From contig NZ_JBHYXZ010000013.1 in assembly GCF_042752395.1 (NCBI RefSeq), positions 1-64,000 of the forward strand: a DNA stretch of 64,000 nucleotides, in the 5' to 3' direction. Below are positions 48,505 through 57,504 of the stretch, piece by piece (within the stretch, counting starts at the first letter, position 1; each line of letters opens with the position of its first letter). Position numbers and translations under genes: made by a program. The stretch comes from Actinosynnema sp042752395. Lineage in GTDB: Bacteria; Actinomycetota; Actinomycetes; Mycobacteriales; Pseudonocardiaceae. The notes beneath the pieces are model-generated. The model saw nothing but the letters and a program-made list of their open reading frames with translations. It was not told the DNA's origin and searched no databases.

Positions 48505-50057
48505 GCGCACCCGCCACCACCACCGGCGCGATGAGCCACAGGCAGGTCCTGGAGGCTTTGAGCGGCCTGTTGTTGGTGTTGTTCGTCGCGATGCTCAGCG
48601 GCACCGTCGTCTCCACGGCGCTGCCGCAGATCATCGGCGCGCTCGACGGTTCGCAGACCCAGTACACGTGGGTCGTGACCGCCACCCTGCTGACCGCGAC
48701 CGCCGCCACGCCGATCTGGGGCAAGCTCGCGGACCTGTTCGACAAGAAGACCCTGGTCCAGGTCGCCATCGTGATCTTCGTGCTGGGCTCGGTGGTCAGC
48801 GGCTTCGCGCAGAGCGCGGGCCAGCTCATCGCCGCCCGCGCGTTCCAGGGCATCGGCGTCGGCGGCCTGCAGGCGCTGGTGCAGGTCGTGATCGCGGCGA
48901 TGATCCCGCCCCGCGAGCGCGGCCGCTACAACGGCTACCTCGGCGGCGTGATGGCCCTGGCCACGGTCGGCGGCCCGCTGCTCGGCGGCCTCATCGTGGA
49001 CACCTCGTGGCTGGGCTGGCGCTGGTGCTTCTTCATCGGCGTGCCGGTCGCGGTGATCGCCCTGTTCGTGCTCCAGGCCACCCTGAAGGTGCCGAGCGTG
49101 CGGCGGGAGGACGTGAAGATCGACTACCTGGGCGCGGGCCTGATCGCGGTCGGCGTGAGCGTGCTGCTGGTCTGGATCTCGTTCGTGGACGGGTCGTTCG
49201 CCTGGCTGTCGTGGCAGACCTTCGCCATGGTGGGCGCGTCGGTGGTGCTGCTGGGCGCGGCGGTGGCCGTGGAGGCCCGCGCGGCGGAGCCGGTGGTGCC
49301 GCTGCGGATCGTGAAGCAGCGCACGACGGCGTTGGCGATCCTGGCCAGCGTGGCGGTCGGCATGGCGATGTTCGGCGGCGCGGTGTTCCTCGGCCAGTAC
49401 TTCCAGATCGGTCGCGGCTACACCCCGACCGAGGCCGGTCTGCTGACCATCCCGATGATGGCCGGCGTGCTGGGCGCGTCCATCGTGTCCGGGCGGCTGA
49501 TCACCAAGACCGGTCGGGTCAAGCCCTACATCGTGGCGGGCGCGGCGACGCTGGTGGTCGGGTTCTTCCTGCTGGGCCAGATCGACCACGCCACGTCGCT
49601 GGTGCTCGTCGGCGGCGCGATGCTGCTCGTCGGCGTCGGGGTCGGCATGAGCATGCAGAACCTGGTGCTCGCGGTGCAGAACACGGTGCCGCTGAAGGAC
49701 ATCGGCGCGGCCAGTTCGACCATCGCGTTCTTCCGGTCGCTGGGCGGCACGGTCGGCGTGTCGGTGCTCGGCGCGGTGCTGGCGCGCCGGGTCGAGAGCG
49801 CCATCACCCGCGACCTGACCGCGGCGGGCATCCCCGTCTCCGGCGGTGGCGGCGGCAGCCTCAACCTCAACGTCCTGCCGGACGCCGTGCAGCACATCAT
49901 CCGGGCCGCGTACGGCGACGCCACCGGGCACATCTTCCTGATCTCGGCGGCCATCGCCGTGGTCGGCGTGGTGGCGGCGCTGCTGCTCAAGCCGATCACC
50001 CTGCGCACGAGCCTGGACCTGGCCGAGCAGCGGCCGGCGGTCGGGGCGGACGCCTGA
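48501..50057 (+). CDS. MFS drug transporter, DHA2 family (second copy)
   Basis: A 518-residue 14-TM antiporter, paralogous to the 41450 gene. Motif A WGKLADLFDKKTL, then GVMALATVGGPLLGGLIV and DTSWLGWRWCFFIGVP. A long loop before the last TM carries a GGGGGSLNLN insert. ATG 48501 overlaps the MarR stop. It would export the compound sensed by MarR, possibly the P450 substrate or product. Confidence 0.92.
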   Translation: MSAPATTTGAMSHRQVLEALSGLLLVLFVAMLSGTVVSTALPQIIGALDGSQTQYTWVVTATLLTATAATPIWGKLADLFDKKTLVQVAIVIFVLGSVVSGFAQSAGQLIAARAFQGIGVGGLQALVQVVIAAMIPPRERGRYNGYLGGVMALATVGGPLLGGLIVDTSWLGWRWCFFIGVPVAVIALFVLQATLKVPSVRREDVKIDYLGAGLIAVGVSVLLVWISFVDGSFAWLSWQTFAMVGASVVLLGAAVAVEARAAEPVVPLRIVKQRTTALAILASVAVGMAMFGGAVFLGQYFQIGRGYTPTEAGLLTIPMMAGVLGASIVSGRLITKTGRVKPYIVAGAATLVVGFFLLGQIDHATSLVLVGGAMLLVGVGVGMSMQNLVLAVQNTVPLKDIGAASSTIAFFRSLGGTVGVSVLGAVLARRVESAITRDLTAAGIPVSGGGGGSLNLNVLPDAVQHIIRAAYGDATGHIFLISAAIAVVGVVAALLLKPITLRTSLDLAEQRPAVGADA

Positions 50058-50079
50058 CGGGTCGGACCGAGGGGATCCC

Positions 50080-50112
50080 GGCGGGGCGGTGACCACAGGT
50101 CGCCGCCCCGCC
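50080..50112 (+). terminator. strong terminator after the MarR-MFS operon
   Basis: GGCGGGGCGG-T-GACC (50080-50094) pairs with GGTC-G-CCGCCCCGCC (50098-50112) around ACA, followed by CTTCTGTT. It is the best terminator-like structure in the window. Confidence 0.75.
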
Positions 50113-50226
50113 CTTCTGTTGGCGAGAACCCGTCGGGATCTGGCACCGCGGCCGCTGCCGCGCGGGCCGTCGCGCTCCTACCGTCCACGGTGAACAACCC
50201 ACCTGCGACGACAAGGACCGCCAACC

Positions 50227-50652
50227 ATGGTCGTGGTCACGGCACTGCTCATCGGCGTGCTGTACGTGCTCCTGAACTCCCTCGTGCCCGAGCGGCACCG
50301 CCGGCCGTTCAACGCGGTCATGGTCGGCGGCGCGGGCGCGGCCTACCTCAGCGGCGGCGGGCTCGGCGCGTGGGAGTTCGCCATCACCGCCGTGATCACC
50401 TACTGCGCGTTCCGCGGCCTGCGGTCGTGGACGTTCATCGGCATCGGGTGGCTCGTGCACACGGCCGCCGACGTGGCGCACCACCGGTACGGCAACCCGA
50501 TCGTCCCGTTCGCCGAGCACTCGTCGCTCGGCTGCGCGATCTGCGACCCGGTGATCGCGTTGTGGGCGTTCGCCGGCGGACCGGGCCTGCGGTCGATGAC
50601 CCCGGCGGCGCTCGTGCGGGCCCTGCGCCGGTCGCGCACCGCCGACCGGTAG
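50227..50652 (+). CDS. DUF6010-family membrane protein
   Basis: A 141-residue membrane protein with three or four hydrophobic helices (VTALLIGVLYVLLNSLV, FAITAVITYCAFRGL, FIGIGWLVHTAADVAHH) and the conserved-looking GNPIVPFAEHSSLGCAICDPV segment of DUF6010. His and Cys residues near the membrane face could bind metal or heme, but no function is known. AAGGA lies upstream of ATG 50227. It stands alone between the MFS terminator and a lectin gene. Confidence 0.75.
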   Translation: MVVVTALLIGVLYVLLNSLVPERHRRPFNAVMVGGAGAAYLSGGGLGAWEFAITAVITYCAFRGLRSWTFIGIGWLVHTAADVAHHRYGNPIVPFAEHSSLGCAICDPVIALWAFAGGPGLRSMTPAALVRALRRSRTADR

Positions 50653-50706
50653 CGCCGGGGCCGCCACGGGGTCGGGCGCGTGACCCCGTGGCGACGATCC
50701 GGCGGG

Positions 50707-51189
50707 CTACTGCTCGTTCACGTACCAGCGCTGGTCGCCGTCGGAGAGGTCGCACTCCTCCAGGCGCGGGCTGCGCTCGTGCCCGTCGTAGGTCAGGCAG
50801 GTGCCGAACTCGTCGTTGACGAACACCCGCGACGCGCCGCTGCCCTCGCGCCACCACAGCTGCCCGGGGTCGCCCGGGTCACACTCGCGGCCCTTGAGGA
50901 TGCCGCCGATCGCCGCCGCGCACAGGCCGGTCCCGACGTTCCGGATCAGGTTGTCGCCGCTGCCGAGGCGCCACAGCTGCCGGTCGATGCCCCGGTAGTC
51001 CTCGGTGATGATCGGCTTGGTGTCCCAGAGGGTCTGCAGCCAGACGTCCTCCGAGCCGTTCGCGCTCTCGATCACCGCCAGGGTCGCCTGCGCGGCGACG
51101 TCCGCTCTCGCCTCCGCCCCCGCGTGCGGGGCGAACACCGCCGCCGAACCCACGACCGCCAGTGCGACCAACGCCTTGCGCAGTGCCAT
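50707..51189 (-). CDS. secreted ricin-type beta-trefoil lectin
   Basis: A 160-residue exported protein. Signal peptide ending PHAGAEA; GAGAGGTGG before ATG 51189. The mature part has trefoil features: DRQLWRLGSGDNLIRNVGTG, LCAAAIGGILKGRECDPGDP, QLWWREG and DQRWYVNEQ at the end, with QxW motifs and paired Cys. One trefoil repeat set of about 120 residues is present and no catalytic domain. It may bind galactose-type sugars. Confidence 0.8.
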   Translation of the reverse strand: MALRKALVALAVVGSAAVFAPHAGAEARADVAAQATLAVIESANGSEDVWLQTLWDTKPIITEDYRGIDRQLWRLGSGDNLIRNVGTGLCAAAIGGILKGRECDPGDPGQLWWREGSGASRVFVNDEFGTCLTYDGHERSPRLEECDLSDGDQRWYVNEQ

Positions 51190-51579
51190 GGAATCCACCT
51201 CTCCCGTTGTCCCGGGCGGCGTGGTGGGCGGCCCGGAGAGCCGAAACTCGGCCGACCCAGTACAGCGAGAGCGCGCCCACGACAGCCAGCAACGCGACAC
51301 GTGCGGGTGAAGAGAGAACCCGTTGCGGTGCTCAAGCGACGACCGGCACCACGCAGCGCGCCCGTTCGACGGTCCCGCGCCGAACGGACGTTCACCGGCA
51401 CAGGTGGGTGAGTGAGCCTGCCGCGCCCACCGTCCGCGCGAGCCTTCGCGCGACTCCCCGACCGGCTCGCGGTGGCGTGACCGGAGGCGGCGCACGCCGT
51501 CCCCGTGACCCGTTGCCCGACCCGCCGGGCAACGGGCGACAGCTGCCGGGGGAGGGGGTCCGAGCGCGACGATCGGACC
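51190..51579. other. 390-bp non-coding region
   Basis: The promoter side of the lectin gene is at 51190-51310. A large hairpin lies at 51509-51536, in front of the HIT gene. I see no convincing coding frame. Confidence 0.5.
51509..51536 (+). terminator. 11-bp perfect stem-loop before the HIT gene
   Basis: CCCGTTGCCCG (51509-51519) pairs perfectly with CGGGCAACGGG (51526-51536) around a 6-nt loop, 44 bp before the HIT start. There is no U-tract; it may be an operator or leader structure instead. Confidence 0.4.
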
Positions 51580-51948
51580 ATGACGAACTGCCCGTTCTGC
51601 TCCATCGCCGCCGGTGACGCCCCGGCGGTCGTCGTCCGCTCCTGGCCCGACGCCGTGGCGATCCGCCCGCGCTCGGGCGGTGTGAACCCGGGACACGTCC
51701 TGGTGCTCCCGCGCGTCCACGTGGACGACGTCGGCGTGGACCCGGCGGTGACGGCCGCGGTGATGCGGCGCGCGGCCGAGTTGGCGGCCGAGCTGCCCGA
51801 CGCCAACGTCATCACCAGCAAGGGCCGGGTCGCCACGCAGACCGTCCGGCACCTGCACGTGCACGTGGTGCCGCGGCGGGAGGACGACGGCCTGCCGCTG
51901 CCGTGGACCCCGCGGCCCGCGGCCCGCGCCGGCGGGGCGGCGGTCTGA
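51580..51948 (+). CDS. HIT-family nucleotide hydrolase/transferase
   Basis: A 122-residue histidine-triad protein. The catalytic HxHxHxx loop is TVRHLHVHVVPR, and an N-terminal zinc-type CPFCSIAAGD plus GHVLVLPRVHVDDV are typical of the HINT/PKCI branch, which hydrolyses adenosine phosphoramidates. ATG 51580 is chosen from the CPFC alignment; no ribosome site is seen, so a leaderless transcript is possible. Confidence 0.88.
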   Translation: MTNCPFCSIAAGDAPAVVVRSWPDAVAIRPRSGGVNPGHVLVLPRVHVDDVGVDPAVTAAVMRRAAELAAELPDANVITSKGRVATQTVRHLHVHVVPRREDDGLPLPWTPRPAARAGGAAV

Positions 51949-52331
51949 CGAGCCGGCCGGGGCGAACGGCTCTCCGCGCCACAACACGATCACGGCCGGG
52001 GTGAGCCGTTCGGCGAGCGGCCGGTCGCGGGTCGCCGCCTGGCACCCGAGGCGCACGTCGTCATTGAAGCGCGAGGAGCCGTCATCGCGCCCCGGCTCCA
52101 CTGCGGACATCGGCCGCCCCGGGGCCTCCGGGCGGTGCCCCGGGGGGGGGGGGGGGGGGCCCGCGGGCGCCGCGGGGCGGGCCTAGACAACACAACCACG
52201 CGGGGGGGTTAAAAAACATAGCCGACGCGGGGAGCCGACCTCGCGCCCCGCCACCAGGGCGCACCTCGGCCCCCCGGGGCCCCCCGGGGGGTCCCCGCGC
52301 GGTGCGGCCCGGCCCGGCGCGGGACACGGTG
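51949..52331. other. 383-bp region with probable assembly artefact
   Basis: From 52137 to about 52310 there are G and C runs (52141-52158 is mostly G), an odd AT-rich segment GGGGGGGTTAAAAAACATAG and no codon structure, like the N-containing gaps but without Ns. On the minus strand 51960-52110 reads protein-like (NDDVRLGCQAATRDRPLAER, TPAVIVLWRGEPFA), but no end or family is identifiable. Confidence 0.6.
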
Positions 52332-54095
52332 TCAGATCACGTCCACGAAGACCGGGTTCGCGTAGAACCACAGGTCCGACCACGGGTCGGCGTCGCCGAC
52401 GACGTCCATCACCGGGTGGCCGTCGGCGGTGAGCCGGTTGCCGTCCGACCCGCGCAGCCGCAGGTAGAACGCGCCCTCCACGCGCCGGAACGCGTGCGTG
52501 AACCGCACCGTGCCGCGCGCGGTGCGGGGCACCTCGAACTGCCCGACCACCTGCGTGCCGGGCGCGGAGAACGCGTCGCGGTCCGCGGCCGGGCCGGTCA
52601 CCGGGCCCGCGATCAGGTCCACCTTCGCGAGCCGGGGCACGGCGCCGCCGAAGTTCGCGCCGCGCGCCAGGTCGACCTCGACCACCACCTCGACGTCGTC
52701 GCCGCGCCGCACGAACGTGCGGCCGCCGATCGTGACGCCCCGGGCGTCGCCCTCCCCGAGCGACCGCACCCGCACGGTCAGCCCGTCGATGAGCCGCCCG
52801 TGCACCGCCACGACCCTGCCTGCCTGCATCCCGCGCATGACGTCCACATAGGACTTCGAGTCCGCGCCGACGAGGGTCGAGCTGTAGAAGCCGGGCCAGT
52901 AGTCGCCGTAGACCTGCGGCGTGCCGGTGTCCACGGGCGCGCCCCGGCTGCCGGTCGCGTTGTGGTCGCCGGCGCCGGGCTTGAACGTGTCCAGGTGCAC
53001 CTGGTGCGCGTCGGAGGTGGCGGTGACCCACCACGGCCTGCCCTCGGCCAGCAGCGAGTCCCACAGGCCGCCGACCTTGGCCGTCATCCAGTCGAACCCG
53101 CCGTAGGTCCGGTACGGGTTCTCGGCGGCCGTGGGCGCGAAGCCGGGGAAGCTGTCCTGGTTCGGCGCGCCGTCGTAGTAGCCCCGCGCGCCGCCGCGGC
53201 CGCCGTCGGCGGTCCTGATGCCCGCCGCCTGGTGGCCGGGCGCGCCCTCCATGCCCACCGCCACGCCCGGGGCCGCCCCGCCCCCCCCCCGCCCCGCGGG
53301 CGGGGGGGTCCCCCCCCCCCCGGCCCGCGGGGGGGGCGTCCCGAGGCGGCGCGCCCNNNNNNNNNNGCGCAGCTCGTGCGGGCTGTCCACGCCGCGCCGG
53401 GCCGGGTGGTTGGCGAACATCAGCGCGATCTCCGTGCGGCCGGACAGCACCTGCGCCTCCAGGTACCGCAGGGCGGCCAACGCGTACGGCTCGCCGTCGG
53501 CCGAGGTGGCGCGGGCGATCAGGCCCTTGCCGCCGCTCGCCGCGGGCGTGGACAGGATCCCGCCGTCGTAGGCGGCCTCGAAGGCGCGCAGGATGTCCAC
53601 CGCGGACCGGCCGGGCGGCAGGAACACCGTGGCGTGCTCGGCGCCCGGGATGTTCCACTCCAGACCCTGGTAGACGAGCACGTCCCGGTGCGCCCGGCGG
53701 GCGCGCTCGACGTCCGGCGCGACCTGGCCGACGGAGAACTTCTCGTGCGCCACCCCGCCGTGGTCGGTGATGACGATCCAGTCCAGCCCGTGCTCACGGG
53801 CCTTGGCGACCTGCTGGGCCACCTCGTACTGGCCGTCGGAGGAGTACTTGGTGTGGGTGTGGTGGTCGCCCGCGAACCACCGCCCCCGGCCGCGCCACGG
53901 GTTCACCGGGACCGGCGGCCGGTCGTCGTGCGCGTGGGCGGGCACCGCGCCGAGCGTGGTGGCCACGCCCGTCGCGCCCAGCCCGGCCAGGAACCGGCGT
54001 CGCGCCACCGAGAGCGGCCGGTCGTCCCCGACGTCGCGCCGGCTGCCTTCCGCTTCCCCGTGGTGGTGATCGTGGGCGTGGTGGTCGTGTGACAT
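52332..54095 (-). CDS. Tat-exported PHP-domain metallohydrolase with His-rich N-terminus (gapped)
   Basis: About 587 residues including a gap. The N-terminus MSHDHHAHDHHHGEAEG is His-rich, before a Tat signal ARRRFLAGLGATG. The PHP/CehA-McbA-like core has GDHHTHTKYSSDG, VITDHGG, YQGLEWNIPG, ANHPARR and TSDAHQVHLD, supplying metal ligands for a multinuclear phosphoesterase or amidohydrolase. Residues beyond about 460 form a beta-rich tail. Ns at 53357-53366 with homopolymer flanks at 53277-53335 interrupt the middle; the frame is kept only by chance, and residues between HELR and AVGMEGAPG are unreliable. CGGAG lies before ATG 54095. The substrate is unknown. Confidence 0.8.
   Translation of the reverse strand: MSHDHHAHDHHHGEAEGSRRDVGDDRPLSVARRRFLAGLGATGVATTLGAVPAHAHDDRPPVPVNPWRGRGRWFAGDHHTHTKYSSDGQYEVAQQVAKAREHGLDWIVITDHGGVAHEKFSVGQVAPDVERARRAHRDVLVYQGLEWNIPGAEHATVFLPPGRSAVDILRAFEAAYDGGILSTPAASGGKGLIARATSADGEPYALAALRYLEAQVLSGRTEIALMFANHPARRGVDSPHELRXXXXARRLGTPPPRAGGGGTPPPAGRGGGGAAPGVAVGMEGAPGHQAAGIRTADGGRGGARGYYDGAPNQDSFPGFAPTAAENPYRTYGGFDWMTAKVGGLWDSLLAEGRPWWVTATSDAHQVHLDTFKPGAGDHNATGSRGAPVDTGTPQVYGDYWPGFYSSTLVGADSKSYVDVMRGMQAGRVVAVHGRLIDGLTVRVRSLGEGDARGVTIGGRTFVRRGDDVEVVVEVDLARGANFGGAVPRLAKVDLIAGPVTGPAADRDAFSAPGTQVVGQFEVPRTARGTVRFTHAFRRVEGAFYLRLRGSDGNRLTADGHPVMDVVGDADPWSDLWFYANPVFVDVI
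53270..53366. other. assembly gap inside the PHP gene
   Basis: Ten Ns at 53357-53366 and adjacent C/G runs from 53277. The encoded PPP/GGGG stretch is an artefact. Confidence 0.9.
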
Positions 54096-54217
54096 GCGGA
54101 ACTCCGATCGCAGCGGCCCGGACGGCGGCAGGCCGAGTATCGGTTCGGCGCCCCGAGCCGGGTGGTGCGTCGAGCCGAACACCCGGTGAACACTCCGACG
54201 CCGGCCCGCGCCGGCCC

Positions 54218-54234
54218 GTCAAGACCGCGTAAAG
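54218..54234 (+). promoter_or_regulatory. tandem OmpR-type box before kdpD
   Basis: GTCAAG (54218-54223) and GTAAAG (54229-54234) are direct repeats 11 bp apart, one helical turn, 50 bp before the kdpD start. This is the spacing used by OmpR/PhoB-family regulators, and KdpE is one. Confidence 0.4.
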
Positions 54235-54283
54235 GACCGGGGTTCGCCCGTGCGGCGCAACGGACGCGCGCACACTGGGCCCC

Positions 54284-56827
54284 GTGGACGGCAAGCGCAA
54301 GCGCGGCGAGCTGAGGATCTACCTCGGCGCGGCCCCCGGTGTCGGCAAGACGTTCGCCATGCTCGGCGAGGCGCACCGCCGCCGGGCACGGGGCACGGAC
54401 GTGGTCGTCGGCCTGGTCGAGACCCACGGCCGGGACAGGACCGCGGCCCTGCTCGACGGCCTGGAGCAGCTGCCGCGCCGGCCGTCCGACGGCGAGCTGG
54501 ACCTCGACGCGCTGCTCGCCCGCAGGCCCGAGGTCGCGGTGGTGGACGAGCTGGCGCACACCAACGCGCCGGCCTCCCGCCACGCCAAGCGCTGGCAGGA
54601 CGTCGAGGAGCTGCTGGAAGCGGGGATCGACGTGCTCTCGACGGTCAACGTCCAGCACCTGGAGTCGCTCAACGACGTGGTCGAGCGCATCACCGGCGTG
54701 CGCCAGCGCGAGACCGTGCCGGACGAGGTGGTGCGGCGCGCCGAGCAGGTCGAGCTGGTCGACCTCACGCCCGAGGCGCTGCGCCGCCGCCTCGCCCACG
54801 GCAACGTCTACGCCGCCCACAAGATCGACGCGGCGCTGGGCAACTACTTCCGGCTCGGGAACCTGACCGCGCTGCGGGAACTGGCCCTGCTGTGGGTGGC
54901 CGACCAGGTGGACGTGGCGTTGCAGCGCTACCGCTCCGAGCAGCGCATCACCGACACGTGGGAGACCCGCGAACGGGTCGTGGTGGCGATCAGCGGCGGG
55001 CCGGAGAGCGAGACGCTGATCCGCCGGGCCCGGCGCGTCGCGGCCAGGGCGGGCGCGGACCTCATGGTGGTGCACATCCTGCGCGGCGACGGCCTGCGCG
55101 GCGTGTCACCGCAGCTCGTGGCCGGGCTGCGGCGGGTGACCGAGGACGTCGGCGCGACGTTCCACACGGTGGTGGGCGACGACGTGCCGACCGCGCTGCT
55201 CGACTTCGCCCGCGGCGTGAACGCGACCCAGCTCGTGCTCGGCACGTCCCGCCGGTCGCGGCTGGCCAGGGTGTTCGACGAGGGCATCGGCGCGGCCGTG
55301 ATCCAGGCGTCCGGGCCGATCGACGTGCACATGGTCACCCACGACGAGGCCCGGCGCGGGCCGCGGCGGCGGTGGGGCGGCGCGAAGCACGCCCGGTCCC
55401 GCCAACTGCTCGGCTGGGGGCTGGCCGTGCTGCTGCCGGCCCTGGTGACGGCGGTGGGCCGGCTGTGGCACGACAGCCTCTCGCCGTCCACGGACCTGAT
55501 CGGGTTCTTCCTGGCCACCGTGGTGGTCGCGCTGGTCGGCGGGTACGGCCCGGCGGTGGCGACCGCGTTCCTCGGCGCCGGGCTGCTCAACTACTTCTTC
55601 ACCCCGCCCTACCACAGCCTGGCCGTGGCCGGCCCGGCGAACCTCGTCACGCTGGTCGCGATGCTGGTGGTGGCGGTGCTGGTCGCGCTGGTGGTGGACC
55701 GGGCGGCCCGGCTGGCCGAGCAGGGCGCGCGGGCCCGCACCGAGGCCGCGTTGCTCGCCTCCTACGCGCGCACGGTGCTGACCAGCCCGTTCCCGTTGCC
55801 GAGGCTGCTGGAGAAGGTGCGGGAGAACTTCGGGCTGGAGTCGGTGGCGTTGCTGGAGCGGCGCGACGGGACGTGGGCGCGGGTGGCGTGCGTGGGTCCG
55901 CGGCCGTGCGCCGAGCCCGACGACGCCGACGTGGACGTGCCCGTGACGGCGGACGTGCACCTGGCGCTGCGCGGCCGCACGCTGCCCGCGGCCGACCAGC
56001 GGGCGCTGGAGGCCGCGGCCGGGCAGGCGTTGATGGCGTTGCGGCAGCAGCGGATGGCCGCCGAGACGGCCGAGGCGCAGCGGCGGGCCGAGACCACCGA
56101 GCTGCGCACGGCGCTGCTGTCCGCCGTCGGCCACGACCTGCGCACCCCGTTGACCTCGATCAAGGCCGCGGTCGGCAGCCTGCGCGACACCGACCTCGCG
56201 TTGTCCGAGCAGGACACGTCGGAGCTGCTGGAGACCGTCGAGGTGTCCGCGGACCGGCTGACCGGCCTGATCGACAACCTGCTCGACTCGTCCCGGCTGG
56301 CCACCGGCGCGGTCGTGCCGCAACTGCGGTCCGTGACCTACGACGAGGTGGTGGCCCGCGCCCTGGCCGGCATCGACGACCGCGACACGGTGTCCGTGGA
56401 CGTGGCCGAACACCTGCCGCCCGTGCTCGCGGACCTCGGCCTGCTGGAACGCGTGGTCGCCAACGTGGTCGACAATGCGCTGCGGCACGGCAGGCTCACC
56501 CCGCGCCGCCTGGTCGACGTGGACGGCGACGGCCGGATCCGGGCCGACGAGCCGGAGGTCGCGGTGCGCGCCAGCGCCTACGGCGACCGGGTGGAGCTGC
56601 GGGTCGTGGACCACGGGCAGGGGCTGCCGAAGAACACGGCCGACGCGGTGTTCGCGCCGTTCCAACGCCTCGGCGACCGCGACGCCACGCCCGGCGTCGG
56701 CCTGGGGTTGAGCGTGGCGAAGGGCTTCGTGGACGCCATGGGCGGCGCCATCACCGCGGAGGACACCCCCGGCGGCGGCCTGACCATCGTCATCTCGCTG
56801 CCGACCGCCGCGGTGACGACCGCATGA
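54284..56827 (+). CDS. kdpD: KdpD-type sensor histidine kinase
   Basis: An 847-residue membrane sensor for K+/osmotic stress. The N-terminal KdpD domain has Walker A GAAPGVGKTFAM and AVVDELAHTNAPASRHAKRW; a USP-like domain follows (about 225-350). Four TM helices (DUF4118, about 380-480), a GAF-like segment, HisKA with His in SAVGHDLRTPLTSI, then HATPase with NVVDNALRHG and GLGLSVAKG. The start is GTG 54284 with no clear ribosome site. The ATG of kdpE overlaps its stop (ATGA). No kdpFABC genes lie on either side, so this pair is detached from its usual pump operon. Confidence 0.95.
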   Translation: MDGKRKRGELRIYLGAAPGVGKTFAMLGEAHRRRARGTDVVVGLVETHGRDRTAALLDGLEQLPRRPSDGELDLDALLARRPEVAVVDELAHTNAPASRHAKRWQDVEELLEAGIDVLSTVNVQHLESLNDVVERITGVRQRETVPDEVVRRAEQVELVDLTPEALRRRLAHGNVYAAHKIDAALGNYFRLGNLTALRELALLWVADQVDVALQRYRSEQRITDTWETRERVVVAISGGPESETLIRRARRVAARAGADLMVVHILRGDGLRGVSPQLVAGLRRVTEDVGATFHTVVGDDVPTALLDFARGVNATQLVLGTSRRSRLARVFDEGIGAAVIQASGPIDVHMVTHDEARRGPRRRWGGAKHARSRQLLGWGLAVLLPALVTAVGRLWHDSLSPSTDLIGFFLATVVVALVGGYGPAVATAFLGAGLLNYFFTPPYHSLAVAGPANLVTLVAMLVVAVLVALVVDRAARLAEQGARARTEAALLASYARTVLTSPFPLPRLLEKVRENFGLESVALLERRDGTWARVACVGPRPCAEPDDADVDVPVTADVHLALRGRTLPAADQRALEAAAGQALMALRQQRMAAETAEAQRRAETTELRTALLSAVGHDLRTPLTSIKAAVGSLRDTDLALSEQDTSELLETVEVSADRLTGLIDNLLDSSRLATGAVVPQLRSVTYDEVVARALAGIDDRDTVSVDVAEHLPPVLADLGLLERVVANVVDNALRHGRLTPRRLVDVDGDGRIRADEPEVAVRASAYGDRVELRVVDHGQGLPKNTADAVFAPFQRLGDRDATPGVGLGLSVAKGFVDAMGGAITAEDTPGGGLTIVISLPTAAVTTA

Positions 56828-57504
56828 CCACGGTCCTGGTGGTCGACGACGACCCGCTGATCGTGCGCGCGCTGCGGATCACGCTCAACGCCCACGGCTA
56901 CGGCGTGCTCACCGCGTCCGACGGCGCGTCGGCGCTGCGCGCGGCCGACGAGCACCCCGACGTGGTGGTGCTGGACCTCGGCCTGCCCGACGCGGACGGC
57001 GTCGACGTGATCGCCGGCCTGCGCCGCGCCACCACCGCGCCGATCATCGTGCTGTCCGCCCGGACGGACTCGGCGGAGAAGGTGCGCGCGCTGGACGCGG
57101 GCGCCGACGACTACGTCACCAAGCCCTTCGGCGTGGACGAGTTCCTGGCCCGGCTGCGGGCCGCCGTGCGGCGCTCGGCCCACCGGCGGGTCCCCGCCGA
57201 GGAGCCGCTCGTCCGCACCGCGTCGTTCACCGTGGACCTGACCGCGAAGAAGATCCACCGCGACGGGACCGAGGTGCGCCTGACGCCGACCGAGTGGGGC
57301 CTGCTGGAGGCCCTGGTGCGGGCGGGCGGCGAGGCGCTCAGCCCGCAGCGGCTGCTCGCGGAGGTGTGGGGGCCGAACCACACGTCGGCCACCCACTACC
57401 TGCGCGTGTACCTGGTCCAGTTGCGGCGCAAGCTCGAACCGGACCCGGCCCACCCCCGGCACCTGGTCACCGAACCGGGCCGGGGCTACCGCTTCCAGCC
57501 CTGA
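56824..57504 (+). CDS. kdpE: KdpE-type response regulator
   Basis: A 226-residue OmpR-family regulator. The receiver has the acidic pair DDD at 8-10, the phospho-Asp in VVVLDLGLPDADG, Thr/Ser in VLSARTDS and Lys in YVTKPFGVDEF. The winged helix ends with HYLRVYLVQLRRKLEPDP and EPGRGYRF, characteristic of KdpE. It overlaps kdpD by 4 bp. Its stop is immediately followed by the stop of the convergent HAF gene, with no spacer. Confidence 0.95.
   Translation: MTTVLVVDDDPLIVRALRITLNAHGYGVLTASDGASALRAADEHPDVVVLDLGLPDADGVDVIAGLRRATTAPIIVLSARTDSAEKVRALDAGADDYVTKPFGVDEFLARLRAAVRRSAHRRVPAEEPLVRTASFTVDLTAKKIHRDGTEVRLTPTEWGLLEALVRAGGEALSPQRLLAEVWGPNHTSATHYLRVYLVQLRRKLEPDPAHPRHLVTEPGRGYRFQP

Noticed and set aside
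51960..52110. Minus-strand small gene from ATG 52110
   Set aside because: No stop before the lectin gene in that frame, weak ribosome site and location at an assembly artefact.
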